This document shows, one piece after another, positions 28,130-35,418 of a DNA stretch of 64,000 nt. Origin of the DNA: Streptomyces hyaluromycini (GTDB lineage: Bacteria > Actinomycetota > Actinomycetes > Streptomycetales > Streptomycetaceae); the NCBI RefSeq assembly GCF_002217755.1, contig NZ_BCFL01000017.1:648442-712441 (forward strand). Direction: 5' to 3'. The position numbers and the translations under genes were made by a program. Numbering within the stretch: the stretch's first letter is position 1; every line of letters starts with the position of its first letter. The notes beneath the pieces are model-generated. The model saw only the letters and a list, made by a program, of their open reading frames with translations, did no database searches and was not told the origin of the DNA.

Positions 28130-29227
28130 TCAGCCGGTGGCGTACCGGGCGCGCAGCTCGTGTACGACCCCGAAGGCGGCCGCGGTGAGCGGTACGGCCA
28201 GCAGCATGCCCAGGATCCCGGCGACGGAGGCGCCGGCCGTGATGGTCAGCATCACCACGGCCGGATGCATCTGCACGGTCCGGCTCTGGATCATGGGCTG
28301 CAGCACATGCCCCTCCAGCACCTGCACGGCGAGCACGACGCCCAGCGCCCACAGCGCGATGACGAAGCCGCGGTCGGCGAGGGCGACCAGGACGGCGACG
28401 GCACCGGAGATGAAGGCGCCGAGGTAGGGGATGTAGGCGCCGACGAGGACGAGCGCGCCGAGTCCGACGGCGCCCGGCACCCTCAGGACCAGCAGGCCGA
28501 CGGTGATGCAGACGGCGTCGATGAACGCGATGACGGTGGTGCCGCGCATGAACCCCTCGATGCCCTCGAAGGCACGGCGGGCCATGGCCTCGACCATGTC
28601 GGCGCTGGAGCCGGGCGCGACGCCCCGGATGGCGCCGACGACCCGGTCCGAGTCGCGCAGGAAGAAGAAGACGAGCAGCAGCGCGAGGACCGCCATGGCG
28701 AGACCCTCTCCCACCACGCTCACCCCGCTGATGACGTTGGAGGCGGCGGTCCCGCCGAACTTGGCGAGAAGCTCCTTCGCGTTGCCGGCCAGGTCGCCGA
28801 CCGAGGTCCCGGCGGCCCCGAAGTGCCGGGCCAGCGACTTCGCCGCGGCCTTGAGCGAGGAGACGATCTCGTCGCCGGTGTCGATGAGCGCGGCGACGAC
28901 GATGTAGACGGCACCGCCGACGACGGCGACCACGGCGACGCAGGTGAGTCCGGCGGCGAGGGAGCGGTGCACGCCGACCTGAACGAGCCGTCGGTACAGC
29001 GGGCCGAGCAGGGCGGTGCCGAGCAGGGCGAGCAGTACCGGGGTCACCGCGGTGCGGAACTCCGAGCAGAGCCGGACACCGACGTACCCCACCCCGGCGG
29101 CCAGCAGCAGCACCGCACACCACGCGGCGAAACGGCGCACGGGCTCGGGCAACAGCTGCACAGGTCCTAGCGGACCACGCGAGGCCGGCGGATGCCCCGC
29201 CGTACGCCCCCCACCGAGTGAACGCAC
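28130..29227 (-). CDS. AI-2E family transporter-like membrane protein
   Basis: The protein has about 365 residues with seven to eight hydrophobic segments in the AI-2E/TqsA/YdiK arrangement: two helices, a soluble helical segment (about 130-200), then a C-terminal membrane block with GLGALVLVGAYIPYLGAFIS, the conserved PYLG element. Members export or exchange small molecules or ions; the substrate is unknown. The reading frame is open from ATG 29266, but the palindrome at 29242-29262 sits in that stretch, so the real start is probably GTG at 29227 or GTG at 29161 (VQLLPEPVRRF), which has AGGA just upstream. Confidence 0.83.
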   Translation of the reverse strand: MRSLGGGRTAGHPPASRGPLGPVQLLPEPVRRFAAWCAVLLLAAGVGYVGVRLCSEFRTAVTPVLLALLGTALLGPLYRRLVQVGVHRSLAAGLTCVAVVAVVGGAVYIVVAALIDTGDEIVSSLKAAAKSLARHFGAAGTSVGDLAGNAKELLAKFGGTAASNVISGVSVVGEGLAMAVLALLLVFFFLRDSDRVVGAIRGVAPGSSADMVEAMARRAFEGIEGFMRGTTVIAFIDAVCITVGLLVLRVPGAVGLGALVLVGAYIPYLGAFISGAVAVLVALADRGFVIALWALGVVLAVQVLEGHVLQPMIQSRTVQMHPAVVMLTITAGASVAGILGMLLAVPLTAAAFGVVHELRARYATG

Positions 29228-29241
29228 CCCCAGCCGCCGTA

Positions 29242-29262
29242 CCAGGGGGCTCCGCCCCCTGG
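29242..29262. repeat. Palindromic dispersed repeat, likely terminator
   Basis: CCAGGGGGC (29242-29250) and GCCCCCTGG (29254-29262) form a 9-base stem with a 3-base loop. The sequence CAGGGGGCTCCGCCCCCTGG is, from memory, frequent between Streptomyces genes. It follows the LysE stop on the minus strand. Confidence 0.7.
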
Positions 29263-29272
29263 ACATCCAGGT

Positions 29273-29893
29273 TCAGGGCTGAGAGGTGGCGACCTTGATC
29301 CCGAATCCGATCAGGACGACACCTGTGATGCGGTCCAGAGCACGTCGTACAGCGGGCTTCTCGAAGAAGGACCGGGCCTTGGCCAGCAACATCACGTAGC
29401 TGCCGAGCCAGATGAGTGTGAGGGCCGCGTGGATGAGGACCAGCAGGGTCATCCCGAGGTGTGGTGAGAACCCGGACGGCGCGAGGGTGGGCAGCAGGCC
29501 CGTGTAGAAGACGGCGATCTTGGGGTTGAAGACGTTGCTGACCAGCCCGGTGCGCCACGGGTTGCCGGCCGAGGAGGGAACGTTGCCCGCTGCGGTGACG
29601 ACACGGCCGCGTCGGCTCTGCCATAGCGCCTGGGCTCCAAGGAAGCCCAGGTAGGCCGCGCCGAGAAACTTGACGACCGTGTAGGCCGTGGCGGACGCCG
29701 CCAGAACGGCGGCCAGACCGACGACGGTGAGTGTGCCCCAGATGAGCAGGCCCGCTGCGATGCCGCCGACCGTGCGCAGGCCGTCCCGCCAGCCGGACGC
29801 GATGGCTCGCTTCGTCACCACCGCCATGTCCGGGCCGGGGACCAGCGTCAGAACAGCGAGCACGCCCGTAGCCGCAAGGAACTGAACGAACAT
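29273..29893 (-). CDS. LysE family amino-acid exporter
   Basis: The protein has 206 residues with six hydrophobic segments. The N-terminal LysE signature is clear: VLTLVPGPDMAVVTKRAI, then LRTVGGIAAGLLIW. NVFNPKIAVFYTGLLP is the second conserved block. It should export amino acids or related small molecules across the cytoplasmic membrane. The ATG at 29893 starts directly with the first helix; upstream codons are not protein-like. It runs in the same direction as the AI-2E gene. Confidence 0.9.
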   Translation of the reverse strand: MFVQFLAATGVLAVLTLVPGPDMAVVTKRAIASGWRDGLRTVGGIAAGLLIWGTLTVVGLAAVLAASATAYTVVKFLGAAYLGFLGAQALWQSRRGRVVTAAGNVPSSAGNPWRTGLVSNVFNPKIAVFYTGLLPTLAPSGFSPHLGMTLLVLIHAALTLIWLGSYVMLLAKARSFFEKPAVRRALDRITGVVLIGFGIKVATSQP

Positions 29894-30151
29894 GGGCTCA
29901 GTCTCGCACCATGCCCTGCCTCCCTCTCTCGAAGGGGACAGCCCCCTGAACCGATCAAACTTCGATGACACAGGACAGTCCGATGGGGTGCTGGTGCGGG
30001 ATCCCAACCTAAATTCGACGTCGCCCAGATCCTTGGCGACGTCCCGAACGCGGCAGAGCCGCTCACCTGGTTCCTCCGGTGGTGAGCGGCTCGGGCGCCT
30101 TTGGTCTTCACGGCTTCTCAACGGCCTTTGGCGGAGGCCGCCTGACTGGTG

Positions 30152-30430
30152 TCAGTTGTTGTTGCGGTCACGGCGACGCGCGCGCCTACCCTTGAAGACT
30201 TTGAACACCTTGTAGCTGCAGCCGCCGATCGCCGTGCCGAAAATACCGAACGCAGTCGTGAGCGGACCGTTTGCATGGAAAGCGGCGTACGCCACTTCTA
30301 TATAGCACCCGCCGGTCAGGACCCATCCACCGATGGCAGTGCCGAGCAGGATCCGTTCGTCGCGAAGATCGAGGCGGTCGAGGTCCCTGACCATGACGGC
30401 GACCTGCTGCTCGGTGTACGTGTCACACAT
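30152..30430 (-). CDS. Small membrane protein (hypothetical, 92 aa)
   Basis: GGAGGT lies five bases before the ATG at 30430, strong evidence for a real start. The product has a short acidic/basic head (MCDTYTEQQVAVMVRDLDRL), two hydrophobic segments (ILLGTAIGGWVLTGGCYIEV and TTAFGIFGTAIGGCSY) and a basic tail rich in Lys and Arg. Each segment holds a TAIGG block (LLGTAIGG, FGTAIGG), so the protein may be an internal duplication. No family is recognised. Confidence 0.6.
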   Translation of the reverse strand: MCDTYTEQQVAVMVRDLDRLDLRDERILLGTAIGGWVLTGGCYIEVAYAAFHANGPLTTAFGIFGTAIGGCSYKVFKVFKGRRARRRDRNNN

Positions 30431-30934
30431 GGCGACCTCCACGGCGGGTGTCGATGTACTGACGTCCGGTCGCGGAACTGTCGCGGATATCAGAAGCCTG
30501 TTCGAGCGACGTGACGAGGATCGCCCTCCGGGGGGCGGGAGTCGCCTCGATGACTTGTGTACTGTCCACTCTGGGTCCGGTTCTGTGTTCGCGGGACATT
30601 GGCCCACCAGGGCCCGTCGGCGTGACCTCTCACAGTGCACCGACGGGCCCTTGCGGTTGCCCAGATCTTCTGGCTGTTGAGCCCCATAAATCAAAGATGA
30701 TCACGGCTTCTGAGACTCATCCCACACTTTCATCAAAACGGACATATGGCGCAAGGCCTGACAGCGTCCTGACGGGGCGTCAGGAGCGCCCGATATCGCC
30801 GCAGATCAAGTGCCGCAGGATCCGATGAACATGCAGATTTTCTCGCTGAAAGCCCAGTTGAAGCTGGTTCCTTCCGCGCCAGGGCGCGAGTAATGAAATG
30901 CCGTCCGCGGCAGCCCCAGCCGAGCGCACGAGCG
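30431..30934. other. Gene-poor accessory stretch
   Basis: I see no convincing gene here. It has lower GC than its surroundings in places (for example around 30680-30760) and contains two hairpins. One is GGGCCCGTCGG/CCGACGGGCCC at 30610-30650, terminator-like but with no gene ending before it. The other is TCCTGAC/GTCAGGA at 30767-30785. It may hold remnants of lost genes. Confidence 0.45.
30610..30650. terminator. Orphan hairpin
   Basis: The 11-base arms at 30610-30620 and 30640-30650 are perfectly complementary. No gene is seen ending at either side, so it may be left over from a lost gene or part of a structured transcript. Confidence 0.5.
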
Positions 30935-31510
30935 ATGAAGAGTCCCGCCAGGTCAAATGCCGTCGAAGCCCCCGACCTTGACGCACCTCATGACTACGCG
31001 CCCCCTCTTGCCGAGTTGTTCGCTCTCGCCGGCGAGGAGGAGGGGACGCTGAAGAGCACCGGCCGCCACCCCGTAGTGGACGTGGCCAATGCGTGGGAAC
31101 TGCGGTCCATGCTGGAGGTGACGGCGCCGGGGGTGGAAGTCGGCTATACGACCAGCGGACGCACACGCACGGCGATCCTGGTCCACCCGGATGGTTCGCG
31201 GGCACGGGCAACGGCCGAGTGGATCACCCCACCCGAAGTCCACCAGAGCGGCCCCCAAAAGCTCTGGGAAGCACTGGAACGCACGCGTCCATGGGAGTGC
31301 AGCAGACCCGGTGCGCTGAGCGGCCCCTCCCCCGTCCGTCCGCTCGGCGCACGTACCGGCGCAACGTGCTGCCGATGCGGGAACTGGACGTACGCCCCGA
31401 TCCCGGTTCCTCACCTCCAGCGCCCCACCGGTGCAGGAGTGACCCTGTACGCCTGCCCGAGCCATGCCGTCGCGTTGCCACCTGTCCCACCCTCGGGAGA
31501 ACTGGGCTAG
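30935..31510 (+). CDS. Hypothetical protein with possible zinc-binding C-terminus
   Basis: The protein has about 191 residues and no signal peptide. Residues 20-110 look like a small alpha/beta domain (LFALAGEEEGTLKSTGRHPV, then TAILVHPDGSRARATAEWIT). The C-terminal part has CCRC and, about 25 residues later, CPSH, a CxxC/CxxH arrangement typical of small zinc-binding modules. No family is recognised. Two starts are possible, ATG 30893 and ATG 30935; neither has a strong ribosome binding site. The first 14 residues from 30893 look non-coding, so 30935 is preferred. It precedes the arsenic cluster and converges on arsC. Confidence 0.55.
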   Translation: MKSPARSNAVEAPDLDAPHDYAPPLAELFALAGEEEGTLKSTGRHPVVDVANAWELRSMLEVTAPGVEVGYTTSGRTRTAILVHPDGSRARATAEWITPPEVHQSGPQKLWEALERTRPWECSRPGALSGPSPVRPLGARTGATCCRCGNWTYAPIPVPHLQRPTGAGVTLYACPSHAVALPPVPPSGELG

Positions 31511-31560
31511 GGCACGGACAGCACCACGTCCCTGAACCTGGCCTCCGCACTCCAGACACG

Positions 31561-31591
31561 GGCCGTCCGCCTGAACCGAAGGCGGGCGGCC
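31561..31591. terminator. Hairpin between hypothetical gene and arsC
   Basis: GGCCGTCCGCCT (31561-31572) pairs with AGGCGGGCGGCC (31580-31591) with one G-T wobble and a 7-base loop. It lies between convergent genes. Confidence 0.65.
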
Positions 31592-31688
31592 CTATCGCGT
31601 CGAGCACCGCCCAGACACGTCCGGTCCGCCGCTCCGTCCCCCTTCCGATCTCTTCATCAGATGCGGCACCTGTGGGAACTCTGGCCGG

Positions 31689-32102
31689 TCAGCTGGGCGC
31701 CACCTCCGAAATCAGCGCCCGGATGCGCTCTTCGATCGCGTCGCGGATCGGGCGGACAGCTTCGACGCCCTGCCCGGCAGGGTCCTCAAGCTGCCAATCG
31801 AGGTACCGCTTACCGGGGAAGACGGGGCAGGTGTCGCCGCACCCCATGGTGATCACGACGTCGGACGCCTGGACGGCCTCCACCGTGAGGATCTTCGGTG
31901 TCTCGGCGGAGATGTCGATGCCGACCTCGGTCATCGCTTCGACCACGGCCGGGTTGACGGTGTCGGCGGGGGCCGAGCCGGCGGATCGGACCTCAATGCG
32001 GTCGCCCGCCAGGTGAGTGAGGAAGGCGGCGGCCATCTGGGAGCGGCCGGCGTTGTGGACGCAGACGAACAGCACCGACGGGCGTGCGGGGGAAGTGCTC
32101 AT
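31689..32102 (-). CDS. arsC: Arsenate reductase (low-molecular-weight phosphatase fold)
   Basis: The protein has 137 residues. The P-loop CVHNAGR (Cys14 to Arg20, a CX5R motif) is the LMW-PTP/ArsC active site. Two further cysteines in MGCGDTCPVFPGKRY fit the redox relay or mixed-disulfide chemistry of actinobacterial and thioredoxin-type ArsC. DWQLEDPAGQ is the conserved acid-containing loop. It reduces arsenate to arsenite in the cytoplasm, probably with mycothiol/mycoredoxin or thioredoxin as donor. The ATG at 32102 lies 25 bases after the aquaporin stop, so it is the third gene of an arsR-aqpS-arsC operon. Confidence 0.92.
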   Translation of the reverse strand: MSTSPARPSVLFVCVHNAGRSQMAAAFLTHLAGDRIEVRSAGSAPADTVNPAVVEAMTEVGIDISAETPKILTVEAVQASDVVITMGCGDTCPVFPGKRYLDWQLEDPAGQGVEAVRPIRDAIEERIRALISEVAPS

Positions 32103-32127
32103 GACGGGTGACTTTCTCGGGGCGTGG

Positions 32128-32865
32128 TCAGGAGGAGACGGGGTCGGGTTCGCCGCCCGGGATGCTGATCTCACGGCGGGCCGGTGCCGCCTGCGGACCG
32201 TAGACGACGGCCACGATGCCGAGCCCGAGCACAAGGCCGAGCAGTTGGGCAGCGATGAACGGGGCGACGGACGCGGGGGCGATGCCGGCGAAGGTGTCGG
32301 TGAAGGCACGGCCGATGGTCACCGCCGGGTTCGCGAAGGACGTGGAGGAGGTGAACCAGTAGGCGGCCCCGATGTAGGAGGCCACCGCGGCCGGAGCGAG
32401 CGCAGCGCGGCCGACCCGGTCGAGGCCGAACACCAGCAGGATCAACCCCGCCGTGGCGACGACCTCTCCCAGCCACAGGTGTCCGGCCGACCGGTCGTGA
32501 GTGGAGAACTTCGCGAGTGGCTCGTCGAACATGGCATCGGCCAGGACCGCGCCGCCGACAGCCCCCGCGATCTGGGCAGGCACGTAAGCAGTGACGTCCC
32601 TCAGAGTGAGCCCGCCCGGGGTGCGGCGTTGGGTGAACCAGGCAGCGAGGGTGACGACCGGGTTGAAGTGCGCGCCGGAGACCGGCCCGAACACAGTGAT
32701 CAGCACGCCCAGGCCGAAGACCGTGGCGAGGGAGTTGGCGAGCAACTGCACGCCGACGTCGTGCGACAGGTCGGTGGCTTGGATGCCGGAGCCCACCACC
32801 ACCGCCACCAGCAGCCCGGTCCCCATCACCTCCGCGGCGACGCGACGGCCGAGCGAGGCGTTCAC
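32128..32865 (-). CDS. aqpS: Aquaglyceroporin of arsenic operon (AqpS-like)
   Basis: The protein has 245 residues with six hydrophobic helices and two half-helix loops. The first NPA box is changed to NPV (GAHFNPVVTLAAW, residues 68-70); the second is intact (SFANPAVTIGRAF). MIP channels in ars operons let arsenite formed by ArsC flow out down its gradient, replacing an ArsB or Acr3 pump, as shown for AqpS of Sinorhizobium. The GTG start overlaps the arsR stop in GTGA, so the two are translationally coupled. No ArsB or Acr3 gene is seen in the cluster. Confidence 0.9.
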   Translation of the reverse strand: MNASLGRRVAAEVMGTGLLVAVVVGSGIQATDLSHDVGVQLLANSLATVFGLGVLITVFGPVSGAHFNPVVTLAAWFTQRRTPGGLTLRDVTAYVPAQIAGAVGGAVLADAMFDEPLAKFSTHDRSAGHLWLGEVVATAGLILLVFGLDRVGRAALAPAAVASYIGAAYWFTSSTSFANPAVTIGRAFTDTFAGIAPASVAPFIAAQLLGLVLGLGIVAVVYGPQAAPARREISIPGGEPDPVSS

Positions 32866-33236
32866 GCGCCGACCCCAGCGGTCCGAGAGGTGGTCAGGAA
32901 CGCGGCGATCCCCTCAAGAACATCGGGCAGCGCCCAGTAGTACACCCATGTACCGCGCCGCTCGCAGTCGATGAGGCCTGCCTGTCGCAGCAGCTTGAGG
33001 TGGTGCGAGATCGTCGGCTGGGACAGATCGAAGGCCGGGGTCAGCTCACACACGCACACCTCACCGCCCTCTCCGCGTGAGGCGATCATCGACATCAGAC
33101 GCAGGCGTACCGGGTCGCCAAGCGCCTTGAAGACCTTCGCCAGGTCGGCCGCGTGGTCTTCATCCAGCGGAGCGGCAGCCAGGCCGGGGCAGCAGACGGA
33201 TTCCTGCCCGATCACCGCAAGCTCTTGTTTCGACAT
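32862..33236 (-). CDS. arsR: ArsR-family arsenite-responsive repressor
   Basis: The protein has 124 residues. A winged helix covers about residues 35-110; the recognition helix is DLSQPTISHHLKLLRQAGL. Cysteines at 15-16 (VCCPG) and 61/63 (EVCVCEL) can form the arsenite site. It should repress its own operon and probably the divergent arsM. The ATG at 33236 gives a normal family length. The gap to arsM (33237-33340) carries imperfect inverted sequence around 33279-33294 (ATCAATGAACGTCGAT), a candidate operator. Confidence 0.92.
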   Translation of the reverse strand: MSKQELAVIGQESVCCPGLAAAPLDEDHAADLAKVFKALGDPVRLRLMSMIASRGEGGEVCVCELTPAFDLSQPTISHHLKLLRQAGLIDCERRGTWVYYWALPDVLEGIAAFLTTSRTAGVGA

Positions 33237-33340
33237 TCCTCTATGTTGACGTTTTTCGATCCAAGGCACAAGGTTGCATCAATGAACGTCGATACAGGCC
33301 GTTCCGGGCCGTGCTGTGGCCCGTCACCTGGGAGTGAGTC
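33237..33340. promoter_or_regulatory. Divergent arsR/arsM promoter with candidate ArsR operator
   Basis: The sequence ATCAATGAACGTCGAT (33279-33294) is an imperfect palindrome (ATCAA and TCGAT ends), and a related TTGACGTTTTTCGAT occurs at 33245-33259. ArsR proteins bind short inverted repeats overlapping divergent promoters, which fits this position. Confidence 0.55.
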
Positions 33341-34240
33341 ATGAACGAGCAGTCCACCGACCTGCGTGAGACCGTCCGTCAGCGGTACGCGGCGGCGGCC
33401 GTGAAGGTCACCGAGGGCAGTACCGCGTGCTGCGGGCCCGAGCCGGTCGAGGTCGACGAGAACTTCGGCTCGACCCTGTACGCCGCCGACGAGCGCAACA
33501 CCCTGCCCGCCGAGGCGGTCGCAGCCTCCCTCGGCTGCGGCAACCCCACCGCGGTCGCCGAGCTGCGCGAGGGCGAACGCGTTCTCGACCTCGGTTCCGG
33601 CGGCGGCATCGACGTCCTGCTCTCCGCCCGCCGCGTCGGACCGACCGGCAAGGCGTACGGGCTGGACATGACGGAGGAGATGCTCAACCTGGCCCTGACC
33701 AACACGGCGAAGGCGGGCGCGACGAACCTGGAGTTCCTCAAGGGCACCATCGAGGCAATCCCGCTTCCCGCGAGCACCATCGACGTCGTGATCTCGAACT
33801 GCGTGATCAACCTGTCCGTCGACAAGCCCGCCGTCTTCGCCGAGACCTACCGCGTACTCAAGCCCGGCGGCCGGATGGGCGTGTCCGACGTTGTCGCCGA
33901 TGACACCCTCACCCCCGAGCAGCGGGCCGAGCGCGGCGACTACGTCGGTTGCATCGCCGGAGCCCTGTCCTTCGCCGAGTACCGCGCGGGTCTGGAAACG
34001 GCCGGCTTCACGGACATCGAGATCACCCCGACGCACTCGGTCGCCGACGGCATGCACTCCGCCATCATCCGCGCCGGCAAGCCCACCGCCGCCACCGTCC
34101 CGAACACCGCCGCGACGTCGGCGACTGGCGAATCCTGCTGTGGCCTCACCTCGTGCTGCACCCCGGCCGAGCAGACAACCGACCCGTCCGTCACCGTCAG
34201 CGAAGCCAAGGGCGCCGCCGGATGCGCCTGCCAGAGCTGA
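33341..34240 (+). CDS. arsM: Arsenite S-adenosylmethionine methyltransferase
   Basis: The protein has 299 residues. The SAM-binding motif is VLDLGSGGGIDVLLSARRVG (from residue 81). Cys66 (LGCGNP), Cys154 (SNCVINLS) and Cys204 (YVGCIAGA) correspond to the three cysteines that hold As(III) in characterised ArsM. A further CC pair is at 30-31 and a Cys-rich tail (SCCGLTSCC then GCACQS) could deliver arsenite. It methylates arsenite to less toxic or volatile species in the cytoplasm. GGGAGTGA precedes the ATG. It diverges from arsR and should be induced together with it. Confidence 0.95.
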   Translation: MNEQSTDLRETVRQRYAAAAVKVTEGSTACCGPEPVEVDENFGSTLYAADERNTLPAEAVAASLGCGNPTAVAELREGERVLDLGSGGGIDVLLSARRVGPTGKAYGLDMTEEMLNLALTNTAKAGATNLEFLKGTIEAIPLPASTIDVVISNCVINLSVDKPAVFAETYRVLKPGGRMGVSDVVADDTLTPEQRAERGDYVGCIAGALSFAEYRAGLETAGFTDIEITPTHSVADGMHSAIIRAGKPTAATVPNTAATSATGESCCGLTSCCTPAEQTTDPSVTVSEAKGAAGCACQS

Positions 34241-34274
34241 CCTCTTGCCTTCGCACAATCACGCCTAGAACCAA

Positions 34275-34316
34275 CTCAACAGCCCTACCCACCTGTTGGT
34301 GGGTAGGGCTGTTGAG
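34275..34316. terminator. Perfect 19-bp bidirectional terminator
   Basis: CTCAACAGCCCTACCCACC (34275-34293) and GGTGGGTAGGGCTGTTGAG (34298-34316) pair completely around TGTT and are followed by TTTG. It separates the convergent arsM and pirin genes. Confidence 0.85.
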
Positions 34317-34333
34317 TTTGGACCGACGAGGGA

Positions 34334-35305
34334 TTACAGCCCGCCCTCAGTCATCCCATGCACCGCCGGGATGGTGCCGAGGCGCCCCTTCTGGAAGTCC
34401 TCAAATGCCTGCTGGAGCTCTGCCTGGGTGTTCATCACGAACGGGCCGTAGTGGGCCATCGGCTCACGGATCGGCTGGCCGCCGAGAAGGACGACCTCCA
34501 GGTCGGGCGTGTTCGAGTCCTGCTTTTCATCGGCCCGGACCGTCAGCGACGAGCCCGCACCGAACACGGCCGTCTGCCCAAGGTGGATCGGCCGGCGGTC
34601 CGCGCCCACCGAGCCCTTTCCGGCGAGGACGTACGCGAGCGCGTTGAAGTCCTCACGCCAAGGGAGCGTGATCTCCGCACCCGGCGCCAGCGTCGCGTGA
34701 ACCATGCTGATCGGGGTGTGGGTGATACCCGGACCCTTGTGGCCGTCCAGCTCTCCGGCGATGACCCGCAGCAGCGCACCGCCGTCCGGGGTGGTGAGCA
34801 GCTGGACCGTGCCACCGCGGATGTCCTGGTAGCGCGGGGCCATCATCTTGTCCTTGGCCGGCAGGTTCACCCACAGCTGGAGGCCGTGGAAGAGACCGCC
34901 GGACACGACGAGGGACTCCGGCGGGGCCTCGATGTGGAGGAGACCGGCACCGGCCGTCATCCACTGGGTGTCACCGTTGGTGATGGTGCCGCCACCGCCG
35001 TTGCTGTCCTGGTGGTCGAAGACGCCGTCGATGATGTAGGTGACGGTCTCGAAACCGCGGTGCGGGTGCCAGGGGGTGCCCTTGGGCTCGCCCGGCGCGT
35101 ACTCCACCTCACCCATCTGGTCCATCATGATGAACGGGTCGAGGTGGCGGTAGTTGATCCCCGCGAACGCCCGGCGCACCGGGAAACCCTCGCCCTCGAA
35201 ACCGCTCGGCGCGGTCGTGACGGCGAGCACGGGACGGGCCACGGCGTCGGCCGGTGCGGCCACTCGGGGCAGGGTCAGCGGGTTCTCGACGGTCACTGCA
35301 GGCAT
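34334..35305 (-). CDS. Pirin family protein
   Basis: The protein has 323 residues with the bicupin pirin fold. The N-terminal cupin carries the metal ligands: HLDPF, then PWHPHRGFETVTYI with two histidines, and LLHIEAPPE. The C-terminal pirin_C domain starts near GAEITLPW. Bacterial pirins act as quercetinases or as redox-responsive partners of metabolic enzymes. AAGGAGGAG lies just before the ATG at 35305, fixing the start. It is transcribed alone, ending against the arsM terminator. Confidence 0.92.
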   Translation of the reverse strand: MPAVTVENPLTLPRVAAPADAVARPVLAVTTAPSGFEGEGFPVRRAFAGINYRHLDPFIMMDQMGEVEYAPGEPKGTPWHPHRGFETVTYIIDGVFDHQDSNGGGGTITNGDTQWMTAGAGLLHIEAPPESLVVSGGLFHGLQLWVNLPAKDKMMAPRYQDIRGGTVQLLTTPDGGALLRVIAGELDGHKGPGITHTPISMVHATLAPGAEITLPWREDFNALAYVLAGKGSVGADRRPIHLGQTAVFGAGSSLTVRADEKQDSNTPDLEVVLLGGQPIREPMAHYGPFVMNTQAELQQAFEDFQKGRLGTIPAVHGMTEGGL

Positions 35306-35370
35306 GTTGGCTCCTCCTTGTGCGCCCACTTTAGTTGAGCGTTGAACTTTCTGCTACCCCTAACGGAGAA

Positions 35371-35396
35371 GGCCCGGAGGACATTCCCTCCGGGCC
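35371..35396 (-). terminator. Hairpin after the beta-propeller gene
   Basis: GGCCCGGAGG (35371-35380) pairs with CCTCCGGGCC (35387-35396). On the minus strand it lies 22 bases past the stop of the gene at 35419. Confidence 0.7.
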
Positions 35397-35418
35397 CGGC
35401 CATCCCCCGATCGGCGGA

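Noticed and set aside
30431..30892. tRNA gene or attachment site bordering the accessory stretch
   Set aside because: Hairpins are present but no cloverleaf, no T-loop consensus and no flanking direct repeat of useful length was found.
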